DNA of 64,000 nt, taken from JAMHZE01 sp964424715. GTDB lineage: Bacteria; Pseudomonadota; Alphaproteobacteria; Rickettsiales; UBA8987. The translations under genes and the position numbers were made by a program. The notes beneath the pieces were generated by a model. It did no database searches and was not told the origin of the DNA. It saw only the letters and a list, made by a program, of their open reading frames with translations. This document shows positions 52,360 to 61,357 of the stretch, piece by piece (position 1 is the stretch's first letter; every line of letters starts with the position of its first letter). The DNA lies in contig CAYRJW010000001.1 of the NCBI GenBank assembly GCA_964424715.1, positions 8,186 to 72,185 on the forward strand. Direction: 5' to 3'.

Positions 52360-54177
52360 ATGCACGCATATAGAACACATAATTGTAACCAGTTACGCAA
52401 AACAGATTCGGGAAATGAAGTTAAACTTTCAGGCTGGGTACACCGCAAACGCGACCATGGCGGCGTGTTGTTCATTGATCTGCGCGATCATTACGGCGTA
52501 ACACAACTTGTATTCCCCGAAGGCGGAAAAATAAACCCGGCGGAAGCAGATAAGATCCGTTTTGAATCTGTTATAACCATCACCGGCAAAGTGATAGACC
52601 GCGCCAACGAGGCAGTGAACGCCAAAATGCCGACAGGTGAGATAGAAGTTGCAGTTGAAAGCCTGATAATAGAATCCGCAGTTGAGGATGACCAGTTACC
52701 GGTTCAGGTGAATTCTGATAAGGAATTCCCGGAAAATACGCGTTTGAAATATAGATTTTTAGATCTGCGCCGTGAGAAATTACATAATAATATAGTGCTT
52801 CGCTCTAAAGTGATCTCTGAGATAAGGGCGTTCATGACCAATTCCGGTTTCATGGAATTCCAGACGCCGATATTAACTTCCTCTTCACCGGAAGGCGCGC
52901 GCGATTTCCTTGTTCCAAGCCGTCTGCATCCGGGTAAATTCTACGCCCTGCCGCAGGCACCGCAGCAATTCAAACAGCTTTTAATGGTAAGCGGCTTCGA
53001 TAGATATTTCCAGATAGCCCCATGCTTCCGCGATGAAGATGCCCGTGCAGATCGCAGCCCCGGCGAATTCTACCAGCTCGATGTTGAGATGAGCTTTGTA
53101 ACGCAGGATGATGTTTTCAATGCCATCGAACCGATGATGGTGCATATATTCTCCAAATTCTCGAACAAAAAAATAGTCGGCAACCCGTTCCCGCGCATCA
53201 AATTTGAAGATGCGATGCTGAAATATGGTTCCGATAAGCCTGATCTTCGCAACCCGATAATAATTTCCGATGTTACAGAAGTTTTCCGCGGTTCATCCTT
53301 CGGCATTTTCGCCGGCCAGATAGAAAAAGGCGCGATAGTCCGTGCCATCCCGGCGCCGAAAGCCTCCACCCTCGGACGCAGCTTCTTCGATAAGAAGAAC
53401 GATATGGCCAAGGAACTTGGCTATGCCGGGCTTGGTTATATAATATTTGACGAAACCGGTGAGGCCAAAGGCCCTATCGCCAAAAACCTTGATGCGGATA
53501 GAATAAATAAAATAAAAGAAATAGCCGGTGTAGGCGCCGGTGATGGTATATTCTTTGCCTGCGGTGACAAGAACACCGCACCGAAACAGGCCGGCGATTT
53601 CCGCACCATAATCGGCAAGGAGCTTGATCTTATCGAAAAGGACATCTTCAAATTCTGCTGGGTGACCGACTTCCCTTATTATGAATGGAATGATGAAGAT
53701 AATAAAATAGATTTCTCTCACAACCCGTTCTCAATGCCGCAAGGTGGCATGGAAATATTGCAGAACTCCAAAACCAAGGAAGAGCTGCTGAATATAAAAG
53801 CCTTCCAGTATGATATAGTCTGCAACGGCATCGAACTTTCCTCTGGTGCTATCCGTAACCACAAGCCGGAAATAATGTACAAAGCATTCGAGATAGTCGG
53901 CTACGGCCAGGAAGTAGTGGACGATAAATTCGGCGGTATGATCCGCGCCTTCAAATACGGCGCCCCTCCGCATGGTGGTATAGCTCCCGGTGTTGACCGC
54001 ATGGTAATGTTAATTGCCGACGAACCAAACATCCGCGAAGTTATCGCATTCCCACTGAACCAGAACGCCGAAGACCTCCTGATGAACGCCCCATGCATGG
54101 TAGGCGAAAAGCAGATGAGGGAGCTGAACATTCAGCTTAGTCCGAAGGCTAAGGAATTGATAAGTAAGAAATCCTAA
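52360..54177 (+). CDS. aspS: Aspartyl-tRNA synthetase
   Basis: Class IIb synthetase of 605 residues. The N-terminal OB domain has LSGWVHRKRDHGGVLFIDLRDHYG. Motif 2 lies in DRYFQIAPCFRDEDARADR and SPGEFYQLDVEMSF, the bacterial GAD insertion domain occupies the middle, and motif 3 is PPHGGIAPGVDRMVMLIAD. The bacterial-type length with GAD domain suggests either the discriminating or the Asp/Asn-tolerant form; gatCAB is not in view, so I cannot decide. It is divergent from rnd, 84 bases apart. Confidence 0.97.
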   Translation: MHAYRTHNCNQLRKTDSGNEVKLSGWVHRKRDHGGVLFIDLRDHYGVTQLVFPEGGKINPAEADKIRFESVITITGKVIDRANEAVNAKMPTGEIEVAVESLIIESAVEDDQLPVQVNSDKEFPENTRLKYRFLDLRREKLHNNIVLRSKVISEIRAFMTNSGFMEFQTPILTSSSPEGARDFLVPSRLHPGKFYALPQAPQQFKQLLMVSGFDRYFQIAPCFRDEDARADRSPGEFYQLDVEMSFVTQDDVFNAIEPMMVHIFSKFSNKKIVGNPFPRIKFEDAMLKYGSDKPDLRNPIIISDVTEVFRGSSFGIFAGQIEKGAIVRAIPAPKASTLGRSFFDKKNDMAKELGYAGLGYIIFDETGEAKGPIAKNLDADRINKIKEIAGVGAGDGIFFACGDKNTAPKQAGDFRTIIGKELDLIEKDIFKFCWVTDFPYYEWNDEDNKIDFSHNPFSMPQGGMEILQNSKTKEELLNIKAFQYDIVCNGIELSSGAIRNHKPEIMYKAFEIVGYGQEVVDDKFGGMIRAFKYGAPPHGGIAPGVDRMVMLIADEPNIREVIAFPLNQNAEDLLMNAPCMVGEKQMRELNIQLSPKAKELISKKS

Positions 54178-54241
54178 TTAATTAAAATAAATTTTCCCTA
54201 CCCCCCTTCCGGGCATTTTATGTGTCGGCTACCATTGATCT

Positions 54242-55024
54242 ATGGAAAGCTATTGCCACACATACAGAACAAAAGCCGAAAAGGATTTTCTGGCCGAACT
54301 GAAGGCCATGCGTGAGGAGATCGAATATTATCAGCTCTACACCGAGCTGTTATTACTGGAACATTCCCTGCGCCTGAAAGCCGGCTTCGACCCGAACCAG
54401 CCACGTGTTCCGGCAGGTGACCCGGATGGTGGGCAATGGACAGATGGCGGAGGGGGCAGTGGTACTGACAACGAAGGAGGAGGCGCTGGAAGATTTGAGG
54501 CTTTACCAAGAGCTGAAAGCAAACCCGACATTGTAAGTAAGCCTAGAAATAATACTGTTGGAAAAACTACAACATATAAAGATATAGATGGGAGAACTAA
54601 AGCCATTCCTAAAGGTGTTGGTAATCCTGGGAAGTTTCAGGAGCATCTTGATAGGCATGGAAAGCATTTTAATGTAAAATCAGGTAAAGACCTCAATAGA
54701 CAAGCATTAAAATTCAGAAGTGAAGGAATAAAACAAAAACTTCCAATGGTGGAAGATAAAAATGGGGTTCTCAGAATTTATGACCCTAAAACAAATAGAT
54801 TTGGAGCGTATAATCCTGATAAGACATGGAAAACATATATGAAACCAAAGGATAATAACCCTATTAAAGGTCAGGAATATTATCAAAGAGTAGTTGAAAA
54901 AACCGTTAATGAAGGCGGTAAAGTAATAAATCAATTACCATCAAGAGGTTCTGGCAGAGGAGTTGGGTTTATAAATCCAAAAGATGATTTTGATGAATTT
55001 CCTGATGATGACTTATTAAATTAA
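54242..55024 (+). CDS. Putative modular toxin: short linker module plus RNase-like C-terminal domain
   Basis: 260 residues with no signal peptide. Residues 1-45 are a helical segment. KAGFDPNQPRVPAGDPDGGQ (47-66) is a linker motif that recurs in phage and polymorphic-toxin proteins, followed by a Gly-rich stretch. The C-terminal part (about 128-205) contains KFQEHLDRHGKHF (His135, His139), an Ala/Phe helix, VLRIYDPKTNRFGAY (Arg178) and TWKTYMKP (Thr198). I associate this pattern with barnase/EndoU/colicin-like (BECR) RNase toxin domains; that assignment is inference. GC falls abruptly at the module boundary (76 of 120 bases at 54361-54480, 35 of 120 in two later 60-base samples). An acidic tail ends the protein. 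Two small genes follow as possible immunity genes. Confidence 0.6.
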   Translation: MESYCHTYRTKAEKDFLAELKAMREEIEYYQLYTELLLLEHSLRLKAGFDPNQPRVPAGDPDGGQWTDGGGGSGTDNEGGGAGRFEALPRAESKPDIVSKPRNNTVGKTTTYKDIDGRTKAIPKGVGNPGKFQEHLDRHGKHFNVKSGKDLNRQALKFRSEGIKQKLPMVEDKNGVLRIYDPKTNRFGAYNPDKTWKTYMKPKDNNPIKGQEYYQRVVEKTVNEGGKVINQLPSRGSGRGVGFINPKDDFDEFPDDDLLN

Positions 55025-55076
55025 AATTGATTGCAACTGAAAGTTGAGATATTTATTAATAGAGTTTGGAGTTTTT

Positions 55077-55340
55077 ATGAAAAATATATGTCCTGTTTGT
55101 GGATTTGATGAGCTTGAAGAGCCTCCTTATAGTCCAGGAGGTGTTGGTTCTGAAGATATCTGTGAAAGCTGTGGCTTCCAGTTTGAAACGCTTATGGAAG
55201 ATGAAGAGGATGGCAGCCTGTTCAATAAATGGCGTGCGCAATGGATATCAGGGGGAATGAAATGGTATATAAAAAATATAAAGCAGCCTGATGATTGGGA
55301 CCCTAAACGCCAGTTGTTGAACATTGGTATTAAATTGTGA
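55077..55340 (+). CDS. Small Cys-rich protein, immunity-like (CPxC...CxxC zinc knuckle)
   Basis: The ATG at 55077 has GGAG 5 bases upstream, better than the upstream TTG at 55044, and gives 87 residues. Two CxxC pairs (NICPVCGFDEL and EDICESCGFQFE) should bind one zinc. KWRAQWISGGMKWYI and PDDWDPKRQLLNIGI follow. From memory this belongs to a widespread family of ~100-residue proteins often found beside polymorphic toxins. An immunity role is plausible from position but unproven. Its stop overlaps the GTG start of the next gene (GTGA). AT-rich, like the toxin tip. Confidence 0.65.
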   Translation: MKNICPVCGFDELEEPPYSPGGVGSEDICESCGFQFETLMEDEEDGSLFNKWRAQWISGGMKWYIKNIKQPDDWDPKRQLLNIGIKL

Positions 55341-55591
55341 AACTAATAAATATAAATGTTTACCTGCCAGAAGAGGCGGTTGATACATGGGTAACAACAA
55401 GGGCAGAAGATTTAGGTGATGGCTTATATAAAATCCTCCTGCCGGAAAATTATGACCCGGAAGATATGGTCATGGAATTTTTACCCGGCTCGGTTGTTCG
55501 TGCTGAAGAAAAGATGCTTTATGAAGGTGCAACCTCGACTCCAGCCCTAGTTGCAGTTAAAAATATAAAAACAAAAAGCGGCAGCGTCTGA
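55337..55591 (+). CDS. Small acidic protein, possible immunity partner
   Basis: 84 residues from a GTG that overlaps the previous stop (GTGA), so the two are translationally coupled. The sequence has VTTRAEDLGDGLYKILLPENY, then DPEDMVMEFLPGSVVRAEEKM. A Gly-Leu-Tyr-Lys-Ile-Leu strand followed by a Glu-Phe-Leu-Pro-Gly turn is familiar from small proteins near toxin genes. Net charge is negative, as expected of an inhibitor of a basic nuclease. I have no named family for it. Its stop codon overlaps a 13-bp hairpin. Confidence 0.6.
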   Translation: MKLININVYLPEEAVDTWVTTRAEDLGDGLYKILLPENYDPEDMVMEFLPGSVVRAEEKMLYEGATSTPALVAVKNIKTKSGSV

Positions 55592-55620
55592 ATTTTTCAG
55601 GGCAGTTCCCTGAAAAATTC
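55590..55620. repeat. Perfect 13-bp hairpin at the end of the cassette
   Basis: GAATTTTTCAGGG (55590-55602), loop CAGTT, CCCTGAAAAATTC (55608-55620). It overlaps the stop codon of the last cassette gene. It lacks a following T-tract, but the A/T-rich lower stem could serve as a bidirectional terminator between the convergent cassette and rodA. Confidence 0.8.
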
Positions 55621-55633
55621 TGTCAGCTTTAAC

Positions 55634-55658
55634 CACTTAAAATTGAAAATTTTAAGTG
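55634..55658. repeat. Perfect 11-bp hairpin before the rodA end
   Basis: CACTTAAAATT (55634-55644), 3-base loop, AATTTTAAGTG (55648-55658). It lies 14 bases after the 13-bp hairpin and 9 bases before the rodA stop. GAGCGAAGCC follows, similar to the GAAGCGAAGC core of the repeat at 48131-48232. Confidence 0.75.
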
Positions 55659-55666
55659 AGCGAAGC

Positions 55667-56824
55667 CTAATACCCCTTCAACACCATTTCGTCTTCATCA
55701 TTTATATAAACATGCACATTGCGGTGGATGTGGGCGTTTACTATGAAGGCGACAGCTAGCAGGCTGGAGATAAGGCTGGAACCACCATATGATATCAGTG
55801 GTAGTGGTACGCCTACCACTGGCAATATTCCTATCACCATTCCTACATTAACGAATACATGCACGAATATGATGGAGCTCATGCCTACCGCTAAACATTT
55901 TGCGTAAACATTGGTGCAGCTTTCGGAGATTCGGCGGGAGAGGATTATCAATGTGCCGTATAATATTATGGCTATCATCGAACCCACAAAACCGAATTCC
56001 TCGGCGAGGATGGAGAAGATGAAATCGGTCTGCTGTTCGGGTACGAAATTAAGCTGGGTCTGGCTGCCGTTCAGGAAACCTTTACCGAAGATACCGCCGG
56101 AGCCGACCGCTATCTTGGATTGTATTATGTTATAACCGCTGCCGAGCGCATCATCTTCCGGGTGCAGGAAGGTGTGGACGCGGCGCTTCTGGTAATCATG
56201 CATATGGTTCCACAGAACCGGCATTGAGACCGCCACTATCCCGAGAACGAAAATGATCTTCTTCCAGCTTACACCGGTGACGAACATCATGATGCCGGAA
56301 ACCATGCATAATATCGCTGCTGTGCCAAGGTTAGGCTGGATAAGCACTAACCCAGCCGCAAGGCCGGTAAGGCCGAGTGGGATGAACAGGCTAGTTATGC
56401 GGTGCAAATTATTGAAATGCAGCAGGTGATAATATCTTGAAAGTGCCAGTACCAGAAAGACCTTCATAAGTTCCGATGGCTGGAATTGCAGCGGCCCGAT
56501 GCGGAGCCATCTCTGTGCGCCTAATCCGCCTATCACCCCGAAAAGTTTTACGGCGATAAGTAGCCCGACACCAACGGCGAACATCTTATATGATATGCGG
56601 AACCAGTAGCGGATATCGGTGAGCATTATCATCACCATGATAGGAAGCGCGAACACGGCATTTGCGATCTGGCGCGATGCCCACGGGTTGAAATGCCCTT
56701 TGGCCGCCGAGAACAGGACTATGACACCGATCAGGAATAACGCGAACGTAACGGTCAATATACCGCCCGGAAGCTGTTTCAGTTTTTCGACCAGTATCGT
56801 TTCTGTAGAACTATATCTGCGCAT
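55667..56824 (-). CDS. rodA: Peptidoglycan glycosyltransferase RodA
   Basis: SEDS-family membrane enzyme that polymerises glycan strands during elongation, working with PBP2. The 385 residues form about ten membrane helices. Diagnostic stretches are GAQRWLRIGPLQFQPSELMK, QPNLGTAAIL, the periplasmic loop with GSGYNIIQSKIAVGSGGIFG and FVPEQQTDFIFSILAEEFGF, and VVGVPLPLISYGGSSLI near the end. The RxLRIGPLQFQPSE and PEQQTDF wording favours RodA over FtsW. Neither mrdA nor mre genes are adjacent; it follows ilvD by 15 bases. Confidence 0.93.
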   Translation of the reverse strand: MRRYSSTETILVEKLKQLPGGILTVTFALFLIGVIVLFSAAKGHFNPWASRQIANAVFALPIMVMIMLTDIRYWFRISYKMFAVGVGLLIAVKLFGVIGGLGAQRWLRIGPLQFQPSELMKVFLVLALSRYYHLLHFNNLHRITSLFIPLGLTGLAAGLVLIQPNLGTAAILCMVSGIMMFVTGVSWKKIIFVLGIVAVSMPVLWNHMHDYQKRRVHTFLHPEDDALGSGYNIIQSKIAVGSGGIFGKGFLNGSQTQLNFVPEQQTDFIFSILAEEFGFVGSMIAIILYGTLIILSRRISESCTNVYAKCLAVGMSSIIFVHVFVNVGMVIGILPVVGVPLPLISYGGSSLISSLLAVAFIVNAHIHRNVHVYINDEDEMVLKGY

Positions 56825-56839
56825 GGATATAGTTTTAGA

Positions 56840-58555
56840 TTATATTTTCCAATAAGGCAATTTTTCTGCTTTACCGCCCGGGTGAGTTACCGCCCCTTTC
56901 TCTGCGGAGCCGACCTGCTGGGCATATTTCCATAATGTACCGGAAGTATAAAGTATCTCTTTGGGTTTCCAGTTCTTGCGGCGATCTTCTAATTCAGCCT
57001 GGGTAAGTTCAACATCGATAGTGCCTTTTTCCGCATCTATATTAATTATGTCACCATCTTTTATAAGGGCGATAGGGCCGCCTTTTGCGGCTTCAGGGCT
57101 TACATGGCCGATGCAAAGGCCGCGCGTGCCGCCGCTGAATCTGCCATCGGTGATAAGGGCGATGTTTTCAACGCCTTGGCCGTATAAAGCTGCGGTGGTG
57201 GAAAGCATCTCGCGCATGCCGGGGCCGCCGACGGGGCCTTCATAGCGGATGACTATTACATCACCTTCCTTGTAATTTTTCTTTTTCACGGCTTCAAAAG
57301 CATCTTCCTCGCAATCGAATATACGTGCAGGGCCGACATGTTTTAAATGTTTCAGGCCAGCAACTTTAACGATACAGCCTTCCGGCGCAAGATTGCCTTT
57401 TAATGTAACAACGCCGCCCGTAGGGCGGATAGGTTTTTTAACGCGGTAAACCACATCCTGATTCTCAGGGAATTTAACATCTTTTAAATTTTCAGCGATG
57501 GTCTTGCCGTTAGCTGTGATGCAATCACCATATAGCAGGCCGTTCTCGTAAAGTTCTTTCATCACCACCTGAACGCCGCCGATATTGAACATATCAAGCG
57601 CAACATATTTGCCGCCTGGTTTCATGTCGGTTATATAAGGTGTCTCACGGAAAACTTTACCAACATCATGCATATCAAATTCAATTCCTGCCTCATGTGC
57701 AAGAGCAGGTAAATGTAATGCTGCATTGGTGGAACCACCCGTTGCAGAAACTATCCTTGCAGCATTTATCAGGGCTTGTTTTGTAACGATGTCGCGCGGG
57801 CGGATGCCTTTTGCGAGGGCTGTCATCACAGCTTCGCCGGAAGCGTAAGCATACTCATCGCGTGATTCATAAGGTGCTGGCGCGCCGGCAGAACCGGGCA
57901 GCGCAAGGCCGATGGCCTCACTTACGCAGGCCATGGTGTTCGCGGTGAACTGTCCGCCGCATGAACCGGAAGATGGGCAGGCGACCTGCTCAAGTTCTTC
58001 AAGCTCGGAGGCTTTCATGTTGCCCGCTTCATAACGGCCAACGCCTTCAAATACATCTACTACGGTAACATCTTTATCTTTATATCTTCCCGGCAATATA
58101 GAGCCGCCATACATGAATACGGAGGGGATATTTAAACGAACCATTGCCATCATCAGACCCGGCAAGGATTTATCGCATCCCGCAAGTCCAACAAGCGCAT
58201 CATAGCAGTGGCCGCGAACTGTAAGTTCAACCGAATCAGCGATAACTTCGCGGGAAATAAGCGAGGATTTCATTCCCTGATGTCCCATTGCGATACCATC
58301 GGTAACAGTTATGGTAGTGAATTCACGCGGAGTTCCGCCAGCTGCCCACACGCCTTTTTTCGCGGCCTGTGCCTGGCGCTGTAGTGCGATATTACAAGGC
58401 GCGGCCTCGTTCCATGTGGAAACAACACCGACCAGCGGCTGGGCGATCTGCTCGGTGGTAAGTCCCATCGCGTAATAATATGAACGGTGCGGTGCGCGTT
58501 CCGGCCCGCTTGATACATGCCGTGAAGGCAATTTGCTTTTGTCAAATTTGCTCAT
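56840..58555 (-). CDS. ilvD: Dihydroxy-acid dehydratase
   Basis: Iron-sulfur enzyme of valine, isoleucine and pantothenate synthesis; dehydrates dihydroxy acids to 2-keto acids. Cluster-binding Cys lie in YYYAMGLTTEQIAQPLVGVV (followed by APCN), VGLAGCDKSLPGLMMAM and QVACPSSGSCGGQFTANTMA. The C-terminal swivelling domain has ITDGRFSGGTRGLCIGHVSP. The 571 residues match the [2Fe-2S] branch of the family. A 5' gap of 17 bases separates it from the ankyrin gene. An AGGGGA sequence on the minus strand precedes the ATG. Confidence 0.96.
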   Translation of the reverse strand: MSKFDKSKLPSRHVSSGPERAPHRSYYYAMGLTTEQIAQPLVGVVSTWNEAAPCNIALQRQAQAAKKGVWAAGGTPREFTTITVTDGIAMGHQGMKSSLISREVIADSVELTVRGHCYDALVGLAGCDKSLPGLMMAMVRLNIPSVFMYGGSILPGRYKDKDVTVVDVFEGVGRYEAGNMKASELEELEQVACPSSGSCGGQFTANTMACVSEAIGLALPGSAGAPAPYESRDEYAYASGEAVMTALAKGIRPRDIVTKQALINAARIVSATGGSTNAALHLPALAHEAGIEFDMHDVGKVFRETPYITDMKPGGKYVALDMFNIGGVQVVMKELYENGLLYGDCITANGKTIAENLKDVKFPENQDVVYRVKKPIRPTGGVVTLKGNLAPEGCIVKVAGLKHLKHVGPARIFDCEEDAFEAVKKKNYKEGDVIVIRYEGPVGGPGMREMLSTTAALYGQGVENIALITDGRFSGGTRGLCIGHVSPEAAKGGPIALIKDGDIINIDAEKGTIDVELTQAELEDRRKNWKPKEILYTSGTLWKYAQQVGSAEKGAVTHPGGKAEKLPYWKI

Positions 58556-58572
58556 GATTTCCCCTTGAATAT

Positions 58573-61293
58573 CTAGTTTGAGAATGCGGAGTTATGTTCT
58601 TCCAGGAAAGAAGTTTTGAAACTTTGTGCAGGAGAAGACTGGCTGATCCTTGGGGTTTCAGCGTTGGCGCTTAATTTCCTGACAGCGGGAATAACATTCA
58701 TCGCCGCGCCGCCGATCTTCCTTTTTATATTCTCGACCTTGGAGGAGAATTGTTCCTGATAAACTTTCTCAAGCACCGCCTGCTGTTTCATCCAGAATAT
58801 GCGCTGGGAATCATCCTTGGCGTTTATGTTGATACCGTTCATCACCCATTCCTCAAGCTTTTTATCCCACACGGCTTGCTTGGAAGAATCAAGATCAGCG
58901 TAGCGAGGGATGCTTAAGTTTATATTGTTGCTTATAGGCTGGTTGTAATAAGGCGCTGCTTGCGGTGCGGCGGTAGCAACAGGCTGCTGGACCGGAACAT
59001 AATTATTTACCGCAACAGGAATTACAGGAATCACAGGAGCAACAGGGGCAGTAGCAATTATCGGCTTGCTCATGCTGGCAGGGACCGAGAAATTATTTGC
59101 GGGATTTGCCGCAACAGGGGCCGGGGTCATGTTATGATTAACTGCAACCGGCACTGTATTTATTACGTTGCCGTTATTATCATATCTGGCGCGCATAAGT
59201 GGTGCAGTATCCTGCTGTGTAATTACCGGAACCACTGGAGCAGGGGCGGTATAATTATTAACCTGCGCTGATACAGGGCGGGTATTAACAGGCAATTGCT
59301 GCGATACAGAAGCGGCATAATTCTGATAAGGGACCGGCTGCGGTTGCTGCATGATCTGAACTTGCTGAACAGGAACCTGTGGCGCTGGTATTATTACCGG
59401 TTGCGTAGGCTGGATGTTGCTTTGTGCTCTTGCAAGCTCAAGCACTCTGTTCGATTCTGCAGCATCCTGTTCGGCTTTTAGGGAGCGAGGATCAACGGTG
59501 AGTTTGGTCCATTTTTTCTCATTAGCCAGAGGTGCTTGCGGAATAGGGGTTTGAGAAACAGCCGCTTGCGCAGGTGTGCTGAAAGAAAGACTTGCAGGTC
59601 TTGGCATTGCGCCGCTGCTGTAATTTGAATAATCAGCCTTCTGAACCTCATTTTGGTTTGACTGATAATTTTGTGGCGCAGAAGCAACCTGTATATTTTG
59701 AACAGGAATGGTTGCTGGTGCGGTTGCCGGCTGCTGGTATGCTTTGGAATACATTGCATATGGATCGCTCTTAACGTCATTCACAGGAAGTTTTGTAACT
59801 CTTGCGAAATTCTGTTTCGGGCCGGTGTAAGATGTCAGGGTTTGCGCCAGTTCAGGGTTCTTATCTTTCGCAAGGTCATAAGGTTTGAAACCGCCGCGCG
59901 CTATAAGGCCAGGGTTAGCTCCAGCCGCAAGCAGGTGTTTTGCCAGGACCGCATTGCCGTTATAAGATGCGATATGAAGCGCGGTGAGGCCATCGGCATT
60001 AGGTTTATTTATATCCGCGCCCTGACGGGTGAGCAGATCAACAACCGCTATATTATTATTCAGCGTTGCCACCAGTAAAGGTGTATCGCTTGCATTGTTG
60101 GCAAGGTCTATTTCCGAGCCGCTTCTTATAAGATGCTGCACCGCCTGGATATTATTTTTCGCGGAAGCCACCAGCAGGGATGAGTTGCCTTTATTATCAA
60201 CCACATTCGCATCAGCACCTTCGGAAAGAAGTATCTCAACTATATCATTATGGCCGTTATAAACAGCGCCCATAAGTGCAGATTCGCCATAGATATTCTG
60301 TGCGTTAACATTGCGACCGGAATGGATAAGCTCAACAAGACTTTGCTTATCGCCTCTCATTGCGGCTTTCACCAGTAGGTCGGAAAGTTGCTGTTCATTA
60401 TATGTATATGAATTATTTCCTGCAGGTACATTCACATTACCAAAAGGTGATGCAGCTTTATTATCGCTTTTCATAGAGGCCGGAAGATCGGCAAGATCTA
60501 CCAGTTCCTGATCATCGCTTTTCAGATCATCGATAGGTTGCACCGGGGTATCTGCAACATCTATAACAGTTTCAACCTTGCGGGAATCGTCCTGCTTAAC
60601 GGCCTTTTCTTCCGCGGCAAGTTTTTCTTCAGCTTCCTGATCGGCTTTTTCCTGTGCGAGTTGTTCAGCTGTTTTCTGTTTGTCGAAAACCTGATCCAGC
60701 AGGTTATCAACTTCTTTTTCCCTGTCCTCAAGCGATAGGGCCGGGGTATTATTTTCAACTGCTTTCTGTTTTTCTGATTTTTCCATATTGGAATTCAACT
60801 CAGGAGTAGGTGGGAACTGGCCGCGCACAGAATCATCAGTAAGTTCTTTTTCCAGGTCAGCATCAGAATTCTGGTCAGGCAGCCTTGGAAGCTCGGTCAC
60901 TTCAGGATTTTCCTGATCAAGTATAGGTCCGGTTTCTGCTGTAGCAGGAACGCTTGGTGCTTCAAAATTAGTTTCCGAAGGAACTTCAAGGCTTGGTGCT
61001 TCAACTGTTATTTCAGGTTGTGGTGCGGCAGGTGCAGCTGGCGGTGTAACAGCGCTTGAATCATCCTGTTTCTTTTTGGCTTCGCCGGAAACGGGTATGT
61101 CAAAATCAGCCGGTAAAGAATCATCGTTGGAATCATCATCGAGCGAAGGCACCTGTGCGGTTTCGGAGACCTGTGTGCCGGCAGCCGGTTCAACATCGCC
61201 AAAACCGTTGAATTTAGGGATTGAAGGAAGACTCTGTGCAAAAGCTATCTTGAACAGGAACACAAAATAGAGGAATATTACTAATTTTCTCAT
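58573..61293 (-). CDS. Secreted ankyrin-repeat protein with long Pro/Val/Gln-rich region
   Basis: The ATG at 61293 gives a clear signal peptide, MRKLVIFLYFVFLFKIAFAQ, and a mature protein of ~886 residues; the frame's earlier ATG at 61350 would mask it. Residues ~30-290 are acidic, Pro/Glu-rich and probably disordered. About five ankyrin repeats follow (~310-495), such as YGESALMGAVYNGHNDIVEI and DGLTALHIASYNGNAVLAKH. Next come ~280 residues of Pro, Val, Gln and Ala repeats. A C-terminal helical domain (SKQAVWDKKLEEWVMNGINI, IFWMKQQAVLEKVYQEQF) ends the chain. Periplasmic or exported; no known family as a whole. Confidence 0.8.
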   Translation of the reverse strand: MRKLVIFLYFVFLFKIAFAQSLPSIPKFNGFGDVEPAAGTQVSETAQVPSLDDDSNDDSLPADFDIPVSGEAKKKQDDSSAVTPPAAPAAPQPEITVEAPSLEVPSETNFEAPSVPATAETGPILDQENPEVTELPRLPDQNSDADLEKELTDDSVRGQFPPTPELNSNMEKSEKQKAVENNTPALSLEDREKEVDNLLDQVFDKQKTAEQLAQEKADQEAEEKLAAEEKAVKQDDSRKVETVIDVADTPVQPIDDLKSDDQELVDLADLPASMKSDNKAASPFGNVNVPAGNNSYTYNEQQLSDLLVKAAMRGDKQSLVELIHSGRNVNAQNIYGESALMGAVYNGHNDIVEILLSEGADANVVDNKGNSSLLVASAKNNIQAVQHLIRSGSEIDLANNASDTPLLVATLNNNIAVVDLLTRQGADINKPNADGLTALHIASYNGNAVLAKHLLAAGANPGLIARGGFKPYDLAKDKNPELAQTLTSYTGPKQNFARVTKLPVNDVKSDPYAMYSKAYQQPATAPATIPVQNIQVASAPQNYQSNQNEVQKADYSNYSSGAMPRPASLSFSTPAQAAVSQTPIPQAPLANEKKWTKLTVDPRSLKAEQDAAESNRVLELARAQSNIQPTQPVIIPAPQVPVQQVQIMQQPQPVPYQNYAASVSQQLPVNTRPVSAQVNNYTAPAPVVPVITQQDTAPLMRARYDNNGNVINTVPVAVNHNMTPAPVAANPANNFSVPASMSKPIIATAPVAPVIPVIPVAVNNYVPVQQPVATAAPQAAPYYNQPISNNINLSIPRYADLDSSKQAVWDKKLEEWVMNGININAKDDSQRIFWMKQQAVLEKVYQEQFSSKVENIKRKIGGAAMNVIPAVRKLSANAETPRISQSSPAQSFKTSFLEEHNSAFSN

Positions 61294-61357
61294 AAGAGAT
61301 CCAAAATTATAATTTATAAACGGGGTTGGTCCCCTAAAATATTCAAGCAAAGAACGA

